From assembly GCF_026240905.1 (NCBI RefSeq), contig NZ_JAPEVI010000001.1, positions 124,001-188,000 of the forward strand: a stretch of DNA of 64,000 nucleotides. Direction: 5' to 3'. The notes below the pieces were generated by a model. That model searched no databases, was not told the DNA's origin, and saw only the letters and a program-made list of their open reading frames with translations. This document shows, in pieces, positions 53,501 to 62,344 of the stretch. A program made the position numbers and the translations under genes. The stretch is from Roseibium salinum. Its GTDB lineage: Bacteria > Pseudomonadota > Alphaproteobacteria > Rhizobiales > Stappiaceae. Each line of letters starts with the position of its first letter. Positions within the stretch are counted from its first letter, which is position 1.

Positions 53501-54078
53501 TCGACATACCTCTTCTTCACAGGCGTTGGCACTGGTCGAATGATGCCTGAAAAAAGACAGCCGGGATTTGATCCTGCGCATGCGCAGGACGGATCGGGTT
53601 AAAAGACGCCGCGGGTGAAGGTGTTATCCATCGCTTCAGGACGCAGGTGGAAGCTAGATCACGGTCGTTTGGGGCAATCTCTCCGGCTTCTTCATCTTGT
53701 GGACGTCGGCGTCCGCCGGAAACACCCAGGCCATGGTTTCGACCGTCTCGACGGACCGGTTTCTTCCGTGACAAGCGCCTGCCGTGGAGAGGAAAGCAAC
53801 CATCGTTTCCAGCGCAACTATCGGTCAGTTCGCCAGAAATCGATGAACGCTGTCATCTGCAATCGGCGTTTTTGTAGTACAGCCGAACACCGACCCCCCG
53901 CAGCTGGCTGCGCTCGAAACCGCCCGCCAAGATCGGCCTGCATCACATGTGCAGTCTCGATCAGCGTCTCGCCTACGGCGCTGGAAGACGACAGCACCTG
54001 GAAACGCACGCTGACGTCGTGTTGCATCGGAAAGCGCACCATATCGACAACGCCCTCCATGATCTATTCACGGTTCAC
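53501..54078. other. Intergenic region with no convincing gene
   Basis: Between the MBL-fold gene and WGR repeat R2 I see only short frames. One minus-strand frame near 53660-53780 reads TMAWVFPADADVHKMKKPER and could be a decayed gene end, and another near 53820-54060 (SAVGETLIETAHVMQADLGG) might be a fragment. Neither matches a family that I recognise. Confidence 0.3.
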
Positions 54079-54740
54079 ACTGAATCCATCGTTATTCTGA
54101 AACGTGGGACGGTATTCGATTCAGATTCTTCATTGGACCACCGCCGCGCGCATTGGCACAATGTTGGCATGGAGACCGATGACAACCTCATTCTTCTGAT
54201 GCGCATTGAACCGCGCCGCAACATGGCACGGTTCTATTCGCTATCGATCGAGCCGACGTTTTTCGGAGGCTTTGTTGTCCACCGATCGTGGGGACGTCTC
54301 GGCACGTGGGGACAGTCGCGTCTGGAATATTGTGCAGAGTTCAGCGCGGCCCAGGCGCGCAAGGAGCAGCTGACCGGACGGAAGCTGAAACGCGGCTATA
54401 CGCGCAAATAGAAAGTCCGCCCTCCCCTCCCCTCCTCTCAAGTCGACAGGCAGGAAGCACAGCACCTGCCGGCCTCTGACCTGTGCCGCCTCATCCAGAA
54501 GTGTCTCACAGAGCCAGTCCAAACCTGCCGCCCCGGCCGGAAACAAGGTTCTCATCTGGGAACGAAAGGGTTCACAGCACGCCCGCGCCTGGGAGCGGCT
54601 GCGGCCGGACAACTCCTGGGCATGCCGGGGCCGAGCTGGTGGAGCAGGCCGGCAAGCGCGGGGCTGCGCCGGAGGCGTTCGTCGGCGCGGGCGGGCGCGC
54701 GACTGGCGGCGTCTAAGGGTCCAGCAAGACTGGAGCCGGG
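54079..54740 (+). repeat. WGR-gene repeat, copy R2
   Basis: This block matches R1 (6379-6885) from about 90 bp upstream of the WGR gene to well downstream of it. Its last 140 bp resemble the right end of R3 next to the IS6 element. It lacks the palindrome seen at the left edge of R1 and R3. Ends are approximate. Confidence 0.65.
54169..54411 (+). CDS. WGR domain protein, copy 2
   Basis: An 80-residue WGR protein nearly identical in its core to the one at 6469: ARFYSLSIEPTFFGGFVVHR, SWGRLGTWGQSRLEY, and the same basic tail. Differences cluster in the first 11 residues (METDDNLILLM) and at EYCAE. The preserved frame and mostly conservative differences suggest that both copies are maintained as genes. 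A nucleic-acid-binding role is implied by the domain. It is followed by an AT-rich region and a site-specific recombinase. Confidence 0.75.
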   Translation: METDDNLILLMRIEPRRNMARFYSLSIEPTFFGGFVVHRSWGRLGTWGQSRLEYCAEFSAAQARKEQLTGRKLKRGYTRK

Positions 54741-54967
54741 GCAGCTCCCTGAGGTGTTTCGGGAGATCCTAAGCCGTTGAGATAGCGTGATAATACCTTA
54801 TTAACCATAACAAGCAAGGCGAAAACTATCATTACATGGATAGACGTCAACTTGGATACATAGATAATGATAATTAAAGCTTATCGATGTCTATCAATTT
54901 CAGACCGATTCCGCTAAACTCAGTCCGCAATCACCCGTCCCATCGACCCTTTCGAAGAGCGAAAACC
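54741..54967. promoter_or_regulatory. AT-rich promoter region of the integrase
   Basis: An unusually AT-rich stretch precedes the recombinase gene. It contains the inverted repeat TATCATTA (54827-54834) and TAATGATA (54865-54872), 30 bp apart. This could be an operator or a recombinase core site next to its gene; nothing decides between these. Confidence 0.4.
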
Positions 54968-56182
54968 ATGTCCCGAGGCCGCCTTCCCGACCGCAACGAC
55001 GGTGTCAGCGCAAGAGTGGGAAAGCTCGACACCCTGTCTGCAATCCTGCCCGCCATGGGCGCGACGGACCGGGTCGAGCAACTGGCGCAGCTGTTGACCG
55101 ATGACGACGTCGAGACCCTGCGCCATCTTGCCAGGGAAGGCATGGGTGCCAATTCCCTGCGCGCCCTCACCTCCGATTTGTCCTATCTCGAAGCCTGGTG
55201 TCTGGCCGCGACGGGCGCGGCCCTGCCCTGGCCCGCGCCTGTCCCGCTGATCCTCAAATTCATCGCGCATCATCTCTGGGATCCCGAACAACGCGAAAAG
55301 GACCCGGCGCACGGCATGCCCGAGGACATTGCCGATATGCTTGAAGCGCAAAAGCTGTTGCGCGGCCCGAAAGCCGGCGGCCCGCGCCAGCCGCATGCCC
55401 CGTCAACGGTCCAGCGCCGGCTGGCTTCGTGGTCGACGCTGCACCGCTGGCGCAACGTTTCGGGGCACTTTTCCGCGCCGGACGTGCGCTCCGCCCTGCG
55501 TCTGGCTGTGCGCGTCGCCGGCCGCCCGAAAACCCGCAAGAGCCGCAAGGCCGTCACCGCCGATCTGTTGGAACGCCTGCTGGCGACCTGCGAGGGGACG
55601 GAGGTTTCAGGGCCGTCCCTGGCGGATATCCGCGACAGGGCGCTGCTGCTGACCGGCTTTGCTTCCGGGGGCCGGCGCCGTTCGGAACTGGCAGGATTGC
55701 GCCTCAGCCAGATCGATTGGGAAGATCCCCTGCCCGCCGATCCGAACGATCCTGACAGCGATCTGTTGCCCGCCGCCGGCCTCCGCCTCGGCCGGACCAA
55801 AACCGAGGGCCCTTCCGATGACAATGCCGTGCTTTTGATCGGCCGTCCCGTCGTAGCTCTTAAAACCTGGCTGGAAGCGTCAGAAATCTCGGAGGGGGCG
55901 GTGTTCCGGGCGATCGATCAATGGGGCAACGTCAAGAGCCGCGCCCTCACCCCGCAGTCGGTGAATGCTATTCTGAAGGCCCGCTGCGCCCGCGCCGGGC
56001 TTGACCCGCGGGACTTCTCCGCCCACGGCCTGCGCTCCGGTTTCCTCACCGAGGCCGCCAACCGAGACATTCCCATCCAGGATGCCATGCTCCAGTCCCG
56101 CCACAGATCGCTTGCCCAGGCGTCGTCCTATTACAACGACGCCGGACGTGGCCGGCGGCGGTCTGCACGCATGCTGGGGTGA
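54968..56182 (+). CDS. Tyrosine recombinase/integrase
   Basis: A site-specific recombinase of about 404 residues with an N-terminal SAM-like DNA-binding part (TLRHLAREGMGANSLRALTSDLSYLEAW) and a C-terminal catalytic domain. The catalytic Arg is in GGRRRSELAGLRLSQ, the Lys in RLGRTKTEG, H-x-x-R in SAHGLRSGFLTEA, a later His/Arg in SRHRSLAQA, and the nucleophilic Tyr in SSYYNDAG. The ATG at 54968 has GAAGAG upstream; an in-frame ATG at 54887 lacks a ribosome site. It probably mediates plasmid resolution or integration of a local element. The RES toxin gene converges on it, 39 bp away. Confidence 0.85.
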   Translation: MSRGRLPDRNDGVSARVGKLDTLSAILPAMGATDRVEQLAQLLTDDDVETLRHLAREGMGANSLRALTSDLSYLEAWCLAATGAALPWPAPVPLILKFIAHHLWDPEQREKDPAHGMPEDIADMLEAQKLLRGPKAGGPRQPHAPSTVQRRLASWSTLHRWRNVSGHFSAPDVRSALRLAVRVAGRPKTRKSRKAVTADLLERLLATCEGTEVSGPSLADIRDRALLLTGFASGGRRRSELAGLRLSQIDWEDPLPADPNDPDSDLLPAAGLRLGRTKTEGPSDDNAVLLIGRPVVALKTWLEASEISEGAVFRAIDQWGNVKSRALTPQSVNAILKARCARAGLDPRDFSAHGLRSGFLTEAANRDIPIQDAMLQSRHRSLAQASSYYNDAGRGRRRSARMLG

Positions 56183-56221
56183 GCAGTCGCCCGGCAGCTC
56201 GGCATTGAATGCCCGGCCCCA

Positions 56222-56914
56222 TCAAATTCCTTCGACCGAAAACTCCGGCGTGCCGTTCCAGGTCAGCTGCCAGCTGGCGCCGGGGCGGACGTTCTGGATG
56301 ATGCCCGGGTCGAAGGCGGCAAAACACCGCCCGCCCCTGTGGCGCACCGAAGGGTAAAGCAGTCCGCGATGTCCCTCCCGCCGAAGGGCTGCGGCGAGCG
56401 CCTGGCCCTCCGGATAGCCGATCTCCGGATCTGCGCTCAGGGCGGGATGCTCCGGCGTGCCGTTGAGATCAGGAAAATCACCGATGAAGTCCGCCAGAAG
56501 CTCGACATAGCGCGCTTCGTCCCGGAAAACGCCGATAAACCCGAGTTCCCGGGTTCTGTGAAAGCCGACTTCTTCGGCCGAGGTCAGAACGTCGTAGCTG
56601 CAATACCAGGCCCCCCGATCGCCGCCGTTGAAACGGTTGCCGGTCGGGCGCGTGTAGGTGAAGGCCGCATTGATATGGCTTTCGCCGTAGAGTTTCAGGT
56701 CGTGAGCCCGGCGGGCGAACACCAGCTCGCGCCTGTCGAGGGCCGGGCTGCCGTCGCGCTCCGCGATCAGGCGGGCGCTGGTCTCGCCTTCAAGCTCGGC
56801 GAGGATTTCCGCTTCCTCGTCGGTATCGACGAGCCCGCGCAGCACCGGCGGCTTGTGATATGTCGCCGGAATCAGGCGGACCAGTCCCCGGTCGTTTATG
56901 CTCGTGATCTTCAA
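56222..56914 (-). CDS. RES-domain toxin (NAD+ phosphorylase type)
   Basis: A 230-residue RES-family protein. The conserved Arg sits in LVRLIPATYHKPP, Tyr/Glu positions in GAWYCSYDVLTSAEEVGFH, and the distal motif in YPEGQALAAALRREGHRGLLYPSVRHRGGRC. RES toxins degrade NAD+ and are neutralised by Xre/Xre-MbcA-ParS antitoxins. The gene starts 4 bp inside the end of the antitoxin gene (overlapping ATGA), as in known pairs. This would act as a plasmid stabilisation or stress module. Confidence 0.85.
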   Translation of the reverse strand: MKITSINDRGLVRLIPATYHKPPVLRGLVDTDEEAEILAELEGETSARLIAERDGSPALDRRELVFARRAHDLKLYGESHINAAFTYTRPTGNRFNGGDRGAWYCSYDVLTSAEEVGFHRTRELGFIGVFRDEARYVELLADFIGDFPDLNGTPEHPALSADPEIGYPEGQALAAALRREGHRGLLYPSVRHRGGRCFAAFDPGIIQNVRPGASWQLTWNGTPEFSVEGI

Positions 56915-57306
56915 ACACCGCCCCGCAGCGCATCGACATAGGTGCGCACGCGCAGGATCTTCGGCAAACCGCCGCGGATCATTGCATCGATCGGGCGCTG
57001 GCCGTCAAATTCGGGGCCTCGATTGGCCAGTTTGATCCACTGTTCCGCAACCGGCGGATTGAAATAGAGTTCGAGCGACTTGTAGAGCCCGACCAGGGCG
57101 CTGAGTCGCAGTATCTGGTCGCGTGTCAGTTCTCCGGAAAATCCGGGCTTCTTGGCACGTTTCCAGGTCGAGTCCGACATGTCGGCAAGGGCCGCCGCTT
57201 CCCGGCCGGTCAGCGACCACGCCTCGGCAATGCGGCTGAAGGCTTTGAGGGCGACAGCCTGGACATCGGCCACCGGACGTTCTTTGACGGCGCTTTCCAT
57301 GGTCAT
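56911..57306 (-). CDS. Xre/MbcA/ParS-type antitoxin
   Basis: A 131-residue antitoxin. The N-terminal HTH-like part (FSRIAEAWSLTGREAAALADMSDSTWKRAKK) is followed by the MbcA/ParS toxin-binding part (ILRLSALVGLYKSLELYFNPP, WIKLANRGPEFDGQRPIDAMIRGG). AAGGAG precedes two close ATGs, at 57306 and 57300; the second has better spacing. It is the first gene of the pair and overlaps the toxin start. The promoter immediately upstream overlaps a repeated palindrome, consistent with autorepression. Confidence 0.87.
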   Translation of the reverse strand: MTMESAVKERPVADVQAVALKAFSRIAEAWSLTGREAAALADMSDSTWKRAKKPGFSGELTRDQILRLSALVGLYKSLELYFNPPVAEQWIKLANRGPEFDGQRPIDAMIRGGLPKILRVRTYVDALRGGV

Positions 57307-57323
57307 GTTCTCCTTGATGGCAC

Positions 57324-57364
57324 AATATAAGGCCATATGGGTGTAAAGACAAGGCCATATGGCC
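57324..57364 (-). promoter_or_regulatory. Promoter and operator of the RES toxin-antitoxin operon
   Basis: On the minus strand TTGTCT and TATATT are separated by exactly 17 bp, a good sigma-70 promoter (57352-57347 and 57329-57324). AAGGCCATATGG occurs twice (57329-57340 and 57351-57362), 22 bp apart on one DNA face, and the upstream copy completes the perfect palindrome GGCCATATGGCC. Both copies overlap the promoter, as expected for autorepression by the antitoxin. Confidence 0.75.
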
Positions 57365-58512
57365 TGATCATGATAAGCCGGGCAACGGCCTTCGCTTGTT
57401 CCGTCATTCCAAACCGCGTTGGAAGCCTCCCACGCGGTGCACGTTCGTTTATATGCGCGGGGTCCCCGTAGCCTCCCTCCTCTGCTCCAGCCGGTGCGCG
57501 CCATGGCAAGTTCAGGAAACTGGAACGAAACTGATCAGTTTTTTGGTGGAAACGGCCTGGTCGGAGAATGGAGGCGCCTTAGCCGTGTCGCTCCGGATTA
57601 CACCGTCGATTGTTGCCATTTCCTTTGCACCATATCTGGTCGTACCGACTTCAGGCGTTTCGCGGGTTGGATGGACTGCGCGGTCTGATGGACGGAGCGT
57701 TCATGCCTGTCGAAGCCAAGTCGGGCAATCCCCCGCGACAGCGACAGGCGCGCGACCACCAGGCGCCGCGTTCAGCTTTGCGGCCCGAGGAACGACACCA
57801 TAACCTCTGTGGGCGAACGCTTTGGGCGGGGCCGTTCCGGAAGTGACGTTAGCAACCCGCGCGCCCAAGGGCGCAGAGCCTATGACTGAGCCGGCCCGAA
57901 ATTGATGAGCAGCTGTTTGAAGGTCACAATGAATAGAAGCCATTTCCACGCGCCTTCACACAGGGCAATGGTATCGGTCAATCGTCGAGCCAGGGGCTTT
58001 CGGAATGCAGCTGTGTCGATGGCTGTAAGAGGTGGGCTGGACTTACCGTCCTCAGTTGTCGTGATCTGAGTTGCCGGCGATCATGGCGCGGCGTTGCATC
58101 CACAAGCACGGCTCATCCCAGGCATCCGGCCTCAAGGCCGAGCATCCACGATGCGCTCCGCACCCAGCGTTGACTGTGCGGCCGCCAGTCAGCCGAACTT
58201 CCTTCGGTGCTCCAAACCGTTCATAGGCTGTACGGCGGCGGCGTTGTACGCCTTCGAGCGGCCACAAGCGAGATCAGCGTCACGACAATGGATGGTGCCA
58301 TTTGCACCCTCTGGCGAGAGACGGAAACTGAGTGTTCTGAGGTTCAGTCTCAGATGCCTTGGATATGCGGACAAGTCTATTCGGCCGAAGTGTGGGCAGC
58401 AGATGTGATGACTGCGAACAGCCCGACTTGCGCCTTTCTCCGCTGAGTAGTTTCATGCCGCCGCGCAGACTTGTGGCGCCAAGCGATCAAATTGAACCGG
58501 ATGCAGTGTCGG

Positions 58513-58528
58513 CTTATCAGTTGATAAG
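58513..58528. repeat. Palindrome CTTATCAGTTGATAAG, first copy
   Basis: CTTATCA and TGATAAG form 7-bp arms around GT. The same arms recur 346 bp downstream at 58859-58874. Both lie upstream of the GMC oxidoreductase gene and look like sites for one DNA-binding protein. Confidence 0.55.
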
Positions 58529-58858
58529 TCCCATCGCGGTGGCTTCGGATCCCCCTCCTCTCCTCAGGTTTACGAGGACGGAGCTACGGACGACGATCGC
58601 GACTGTACAGAAGCTGCGAAGAGGCGTCTCTCGCACACTGGCCACATTGGCGCCGGATTGCGGCGATCGAAGGTGCGGTCGAATAGAGGTCGCATCCGCC
58701 GGTCCTTTTGGCATCCATCCTCTCCCCTCTCTCGCCGTCTGGTGCGGCACTGCGTTTTCCGCGGAGCAGGTTTCCTGGCTGTGAGGAAAGCGGAAACGCG
58801 GTGTCACTTGTCTGCAGGCCCGCGGTAGGAGCTAAGGAGCGGCCGCTGGCGGCCCTGC

Positions 58859-58874
58859 CTTATCAATTGATAAG
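58859..58874. repeat. Palindrome CTTATCAATTGATAAG, second copy
   Basis: A perfect 16-bp palindrome, 146 bp before the GMC oxidoreductase start and differing from the first copy at a single centre base. A regulator site is plausible. No candidate regulator is visible nearby. Confidence 0.6.
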
Positions 58875-59019
58875 TCGACCTCGATGAATGGCGCAAATCA
58901 GCGGCTCCGCGGGCCAGTAAACTGAAAACGCCGAAGGCCGCCGCGCGAATGTTCTTCTTAGGCTTGAGTCTGATGGGGCGTTTGTGAGATCGTTTGCGAC
59001 GGGGCGAGGAGGGCCAGGA

Positions 59020-60615
59020 ATGGCCGAGGTATACGACTATATCGTCATCGGTGCCGGCTCGGCCGGTTGCGTGCTCGCGGCGCGGCTGTCGGAGGAGGCC
59101 GATGCATCTGTTCTCCTCCTCGAGGCCGGGGGGACGGACGATGATCCGCGGATCACCACTCCGGCAAAAATCGGAGCACTGCCCAATACGCAATTCGACT
59201 GGGGTTATCGCACCGCGCCCCAGACCGCACTTTTCAAACGCCAGATCGGGTTTCCCCGAGGGCGTGGTGTCGGCGGTACCGGTTCGATCAATTACATGAT
59301 CTACCTGCGTGGACATCCATCCGACTACGACCACTGGCGACAGATCGGCTGCGTGGGATGGGCTTGGGACGACGTACTTGCATATTTCAAGCGGGCCGAG
59401 GACTTTCACGCTCCCGGAAATGGCGCGCTGCACGGGTTCGGCGGCCCGCTCGCAGTCAGCGAACAGGCCGAGCGGAACGAACTGACGGAAATGTTCATAG
59501 CGGCCTGCCAGGAAGCAGGCATCCCCTTTAATCCGGATCTCAACGGAAGCGACATCCGCGGCTGCGGTTATTTCCCCGCAACCATTCGCGGGAACGAACG
59601 CGGCAGCACGGCCCGCGCCTATCTGACTCCCGCGATGCACCGGCCCAACCTCAAGGTCGTGACCAAGGCGACCGTCACCCGCCTGACGATCGAGAGGGGC
59701 CGGGTGGTCGGTGCCGACTACGTGCATCGAGGGAAAAGCCGTCATGCGCGCGCCGAGTGCGAAACGGTCCTTTGCGCGGGCGCGATTGGATCGCCGCATC
59801 TGCTGCAGCTGTCCGGCATCGGCCCGCCGGCATGTCTGCAAGCGGCTGGAGTTGAAGTGCGACATGGCCTTCCGGGGGTAGGTGAGAACCTCCAGGACCA
59901 TCTTCACTATCGCTCGCGATGGGAGATCACCAGGCCGCTCACGCTTTTCGGAAGAGATGCGCAAGAGCTTGCCGATCTGGAGGAACGCTACGAGACCGAC
60001 CGCAGCGGAGCGTTGACCACCAACCATTATGAGTCAGGTGCGTTCCTGTGCTCCGGGCCGACTGCGTCCGTGCCCGACATCGAGCTGTTGATGATCCCGT
60101 ATTTCATCAGCCCGGCCGCGCCTGAATTCAGGCCGCCCGACCGTCACGGCTTTACCATTTCCGGTTTTCCGACACGCCCGCGCAGCAGGGGGCGGGTGAC
60201 AATCATGACGGACGATCCGCTCGGCCGCCCGGCGATCGATCCCGGCTATCTCAGCGATAAGGATGACCTCCGTGTCATGATTGCAATGATCCGCAGGGCG
60301 CGGGAGATCGTCGCGCAGCGCGCCTTCGATTCCGTTCGCGGAGCGGAAATATCCCCAGGTCCGAGTCTGGACAGTGACGAAGCGCTTGCGGCCGATATCC
60401 TAGCCATGTCGTCAACATCATTCCACCCGGTGGGAAGTTGCCGGATGGGAGTCGATGAGTTGGCCGTGGTCGATCCCCAATTGCGGTTGCGGGGGCTCGA
60501 AGGCCTGCGCATCGCCGACGCCTCGGTCATGCCCACCATAAATACGGGCCATCCCAATGCGCCGGTGATCATGATTGCCGAAAAGGCAGCGGACCTGATC
60601 CGCGGCGCCACCTGA
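59020..60615 (+). CDS. GMC-family FAD oxidoreductase
   Basis: A 531-residue flavoenzyme of the glucose-methanol-choline family. It shows the FAD-binding start DYIVIGAGSAGCVLAARLSE, the GMC signature region GRGVGGTGSINYMIYLRGHPSDYDHW, the second signature GAIGSPHLLQLSGIGP, and the C-terminal catalytic region TSFHPVGSCRMG with the active-site His and DASVMPTINTGHPNAPVIMIAEKAADLI. It oxidises an alcohol, possibly choline-like, but the substrate is not predictable. I chose the ATG at 59020, which follows GAGGAGGG; a GTG at 58984 would add 12 residues. It stands alone and may be controlled through the upstream palindromes. Confidence 0.88.
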   Translation: MAEVYDYIVIGAGSAGCVLAARLSEEADASVLLLEAGGTDDDPRITTPAKIGALPNTQFDWGYRTAPQTALFKRQIGFPRGRGVGGTGSINYMIYLRGHPSDYDHWRQIGCVGWAWDDVLAYFKRAEDFHAPGNGALHGFGGPLAVSEQAERNELTEMFIAACQEAGIPFNPDLNGSDIRGCGYFPATIRGNERGSTARAYLTPAMHRPNLKVVTKATVTRLTIERGRVVGADYVHRGKSRHARAECETVLCAGAIGSPHLLQLSGIGPPACLQAAGVEVRHGLPGVGENLQDHLHYRSRWEITRPLTLFGRDAQELADLEERYETDRSGALTTNHYESGAFLCSGPTASVPDIELLMIPYFISPAAPEFRPPDRHGFTISGFPTRPRSRGRVTIMTDDPLGRPAIDPGYLSDKDDLRVMIAMIRRAREIVAQRAFDSVRGAEISPGPSLDSDEALAADILAMSSTSFHPVGSCRMGVDELAVVDPQLRLRGLEGLRIADASVMPTINTGHPNAPVIMIAEKAADLIRGAT

Positions 60616-61013
60616 CATTCTGAAAGGCGATGGGTTTTCTCCCGGCGATGTCGACCTGTCGGCGGTAACGGCGGGCCGCGGAGGGGAGGGCAGAGGTTTG
60701 CCGGATCCAACTGAGTCGCCGGCCAAAGAATCAGCCTTCGCCGCCATTTTCCGAGTCGAAAGAACGCCTTGGCGTGCTCAAGCTGTGGATTGAGGAAGCG
60801 GAAGGCGCGGGCGAACAAGCCCGTTTTCGGCGGTTCGGCGGTGAAATCGACGAGGCACACCGCCCGAGAATAATGCTTGGCGAAATCAGGCAATCGCCTG
60901 GAATCTCACACGAATTTCTGTAGCGGTTCGGTCTGTCTGTTGCAACGCGGGTAGATCGTCTGCCGAATATCCGGTACGGAGGCTATTGGAGTTACGCTGC
61001 ACGCAGGACTTTC
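60616..61013. other. Intergenic region between GMC gene and the repA leader
   Basis: About 400 bp contain no supported gene. A minus-strand frame around 60700-60893 (VDFTAEPPKTGLFARAFRF) looks protein-like but runs into the GMC gene in antisense and matches nothing that I recognise. It may be a gene fragment. Confidence 0.35.
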
Positions 61014-61030
61014 GTTAAACTCTCGTTAAC
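61014..61030. promoter_or_regulatory. GTTAA...TTAAC inverted repeat in the repA leader
   Basis: GTTAAACTCTCGTTAAC has 5-bp arms, 88 bp before repA. It resembles but does not match the 16-bp GTTNNNNGCNNNNAAC centromere consensus of repABC plasmids: it is one base too long and lacks the central GC. It may be a partition-protein site or part of the promoter. Confidence 0.35.
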
Positions 61031-61065
61031 CTAATAACCCTTGCAATTTCTAGCGAGTTCATTCA

Positions 61066-61111
61066 CTCCTGACGGCAAATAGGTCACGACCAAGGCGTTT
61101 GCCGTCAGGAG
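61066..61111 (+). promoter_or_regulatory. 14-bp inverted repeat covering the repA ribosome site
   Basis: CTCCTGACGGCAAA (61066-61079) is exactly repeated in inverse orientation at 61098-61111 (TTTGCCGTCAGGAG), with an 18-bp loop. The right arm includes AGGAG, the Shine-Dalgarno sequence of repA, whose ATG is at 61118. A folded transcript would hide the ribosome site; as DNA it could also be the operator for RepA/RepB autorepression, which in repABC plasmids lies in this position. Confidence 0.75.
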
Positions 61112-61117
61112 AGCCGA

Positions 61118-62344
61118 ATGGCAGTAAGCGACAATCCGGCACACATTCCCCCCAAGCCGGATACGGCGAAGAAGATTGAGGATTATACGCGCCAGCTCTC
61201 CGCCGAGTTGAACTCCATGCGTGCGCGGATGTATCCCCCGGAGTCGCACAAAGTCTTCGGCCGCACATTTTCGACCCTGGATCTCGTGAAGCTCCTGGGC
61301 ATCCCGGAAAGCACTCTCCGGTCCCTGACGCTCGAAGGCAAGGGGCCACAGCCGAGCAGGGCGGAAAACAACAAGCGCATTTACAGTATCGAACAGGTCT
61401 GGGAGCTGCGGAAATACCTGGCGGAGCAGCGGCCGGAAGACGCGCTGCGCCTGTTGCCGCACCGCCGGGAAGGCGAGCGCCTCCAAGTGGTCGCCACGGC
61501 GAATTTCAAGGGCGGGTCCAGCAAGACGACGACCTCGGTTCATCTGGCGCACTATCTCGCCATCCAGGGATACCGCGTCCTGTGCATCGATCTCGATCCG
61601 CAGGCCTCGATGACCTCGACCTTCGGAATCCAGCCTGAATTCGATCTCGACTCGAACGAGACCGCCTACGCGGCCTTGCGGTATGATGACGACCGCAAGG
61701 CGCTGGCCGAGATTATCCAGGCCACGTATTTCCCGGGGATCCACATCGTTCCGGGAAACCTGGAACTGATGGATTTCGAGTTCGACACGCCTTCCTATCT
61801 TGCGAACAACCACAGGGATGAACTCGGACTGTTCTTTGAGCGGTTGCGCAACGCAATTGCCTCCGTCGAACACAATTACGATGTCGTCGTCCTGGATACG
61901 CCCCCATCGCTGGGATACTCAACCCTTGCCGCTCTCTATGCGGCGACCGCACTGGTGATCACCGTCCATCCGGCGATGCTCGACGTGGCGTCGTGCAATC
62001 AGTTCCTGATCATGATTTCCGAGTTGGCGGAAACCCTGGAGGCGTTCGGGGCAAAGTTCGACCACGAGTGGATCCGGTTCCTGCTTACCCGCGTCAACCC
62101 GAACGACGGACCGCAAAAATACATGAGCGGGATCATGCGGCGCCTCTTCGCGGAGGACGTGCTGGTTTCCGAGGCCTGGGAATCGACGGCGATTGCCGCA
62201 GGCGGCGTTGCAAAGAAGTCGCTCTACGAGCTTGAATCGGGTGAAGTGGGCCGGGACGCCTATAAGCGCGCCCGCGAAAGCGCCGACCGGGTCAACGAGG
62301 AAATTCTCGGCATCATCAAGCGTGTTTGGGGACGAGAGACATGA
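61118..62344 (+). CDS. repA: Plasmid partition ATPase RepA
   Basis: A 408-residue ParA-family protein of the repABC type. After a 110-residue N-terminal DNA-binding extension (STLRSLTLEGKGPQPSRAEN) comes the deviant Walker A FKGGSSKTTTSVHLAHYLA, then CIDLDPQASMTSTFG and VVLDTPPSLGYSTLAALYAA. It drives plasmid segregation with RepB and, with RepB, usually represses its own promoter. The ATG at 61118 follows AGGAG. Its stop overlaps the repB ATG in an ATGA, giving coupled translation. Confidence 0.95.
   Translation: MAVSDNPAHIPPKPDTAKKIEDYTRQLSAELNSMRARMYPPESHKVFGRTFSTLDLVKLLGIPESTLRSLTLEGKGPQPSRAENNKRIYSIEQVWELRKYLAEQRPEDALRLLPHRREGERLQVVATANFKGGSSKTTTSVHLAHYLAIQGYRVLCIDLDPQASMTSTFGIQPEFDLDSNETAYAALRYDDDRKALAEIIQATYFPGIHIVPGNLELMDFEFDTPSYLANNHRDELGLFFERLRNAIASVEHNYDVVVLDTPPSLGYSTLAALYAATALVITVHPAMLDVASCNQFLIMISELAETLEAFGAKFDHEWIRFLLTRVNPNDGPQKYMSGIMRRLFAEDVLVSEAWESTAIAAGGVAKKSLYELESGEVGRDAYKRARESADRVNEEILGIIKRVWGRET

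Larger units (their letters stand above)
57365..59019. other. 1.65-kb stretch without a supported gene
   Basis: Several frames of 60-140 codons occur on both strands, but none resembles a protein family, has a good ribosome site, or agrees with the codon usage of the neighbours. Sequence composition suggests decayed DNA. The structured elements I noticed are the two CTTATCA-type palindromes at 58513 and 58859, listed separately. Confidence 0.5.

Noticed and set aside
57396..58446. Several frames of 70-140 codons in the gene-poor stretch
   Set aside because: They have no ribosome sites or recognisable domains and overlap one another on both strands without any one being favoured.
58804..60027. 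A 407-codon minus-strand frame opposite the GMC oxidoreductase
   Set aside because: The GMC gene has all family signatures and a good ribosome site; the antisense frame has none.
61014..61030. GTTAAACTCTCGTTAAC as a parS centromere site
   Set aside because: It is 17 bp and lacks the central GC of the GTTNNNNGCNNNNAAC consensus, so I list it only as a possible regulatory repeat.
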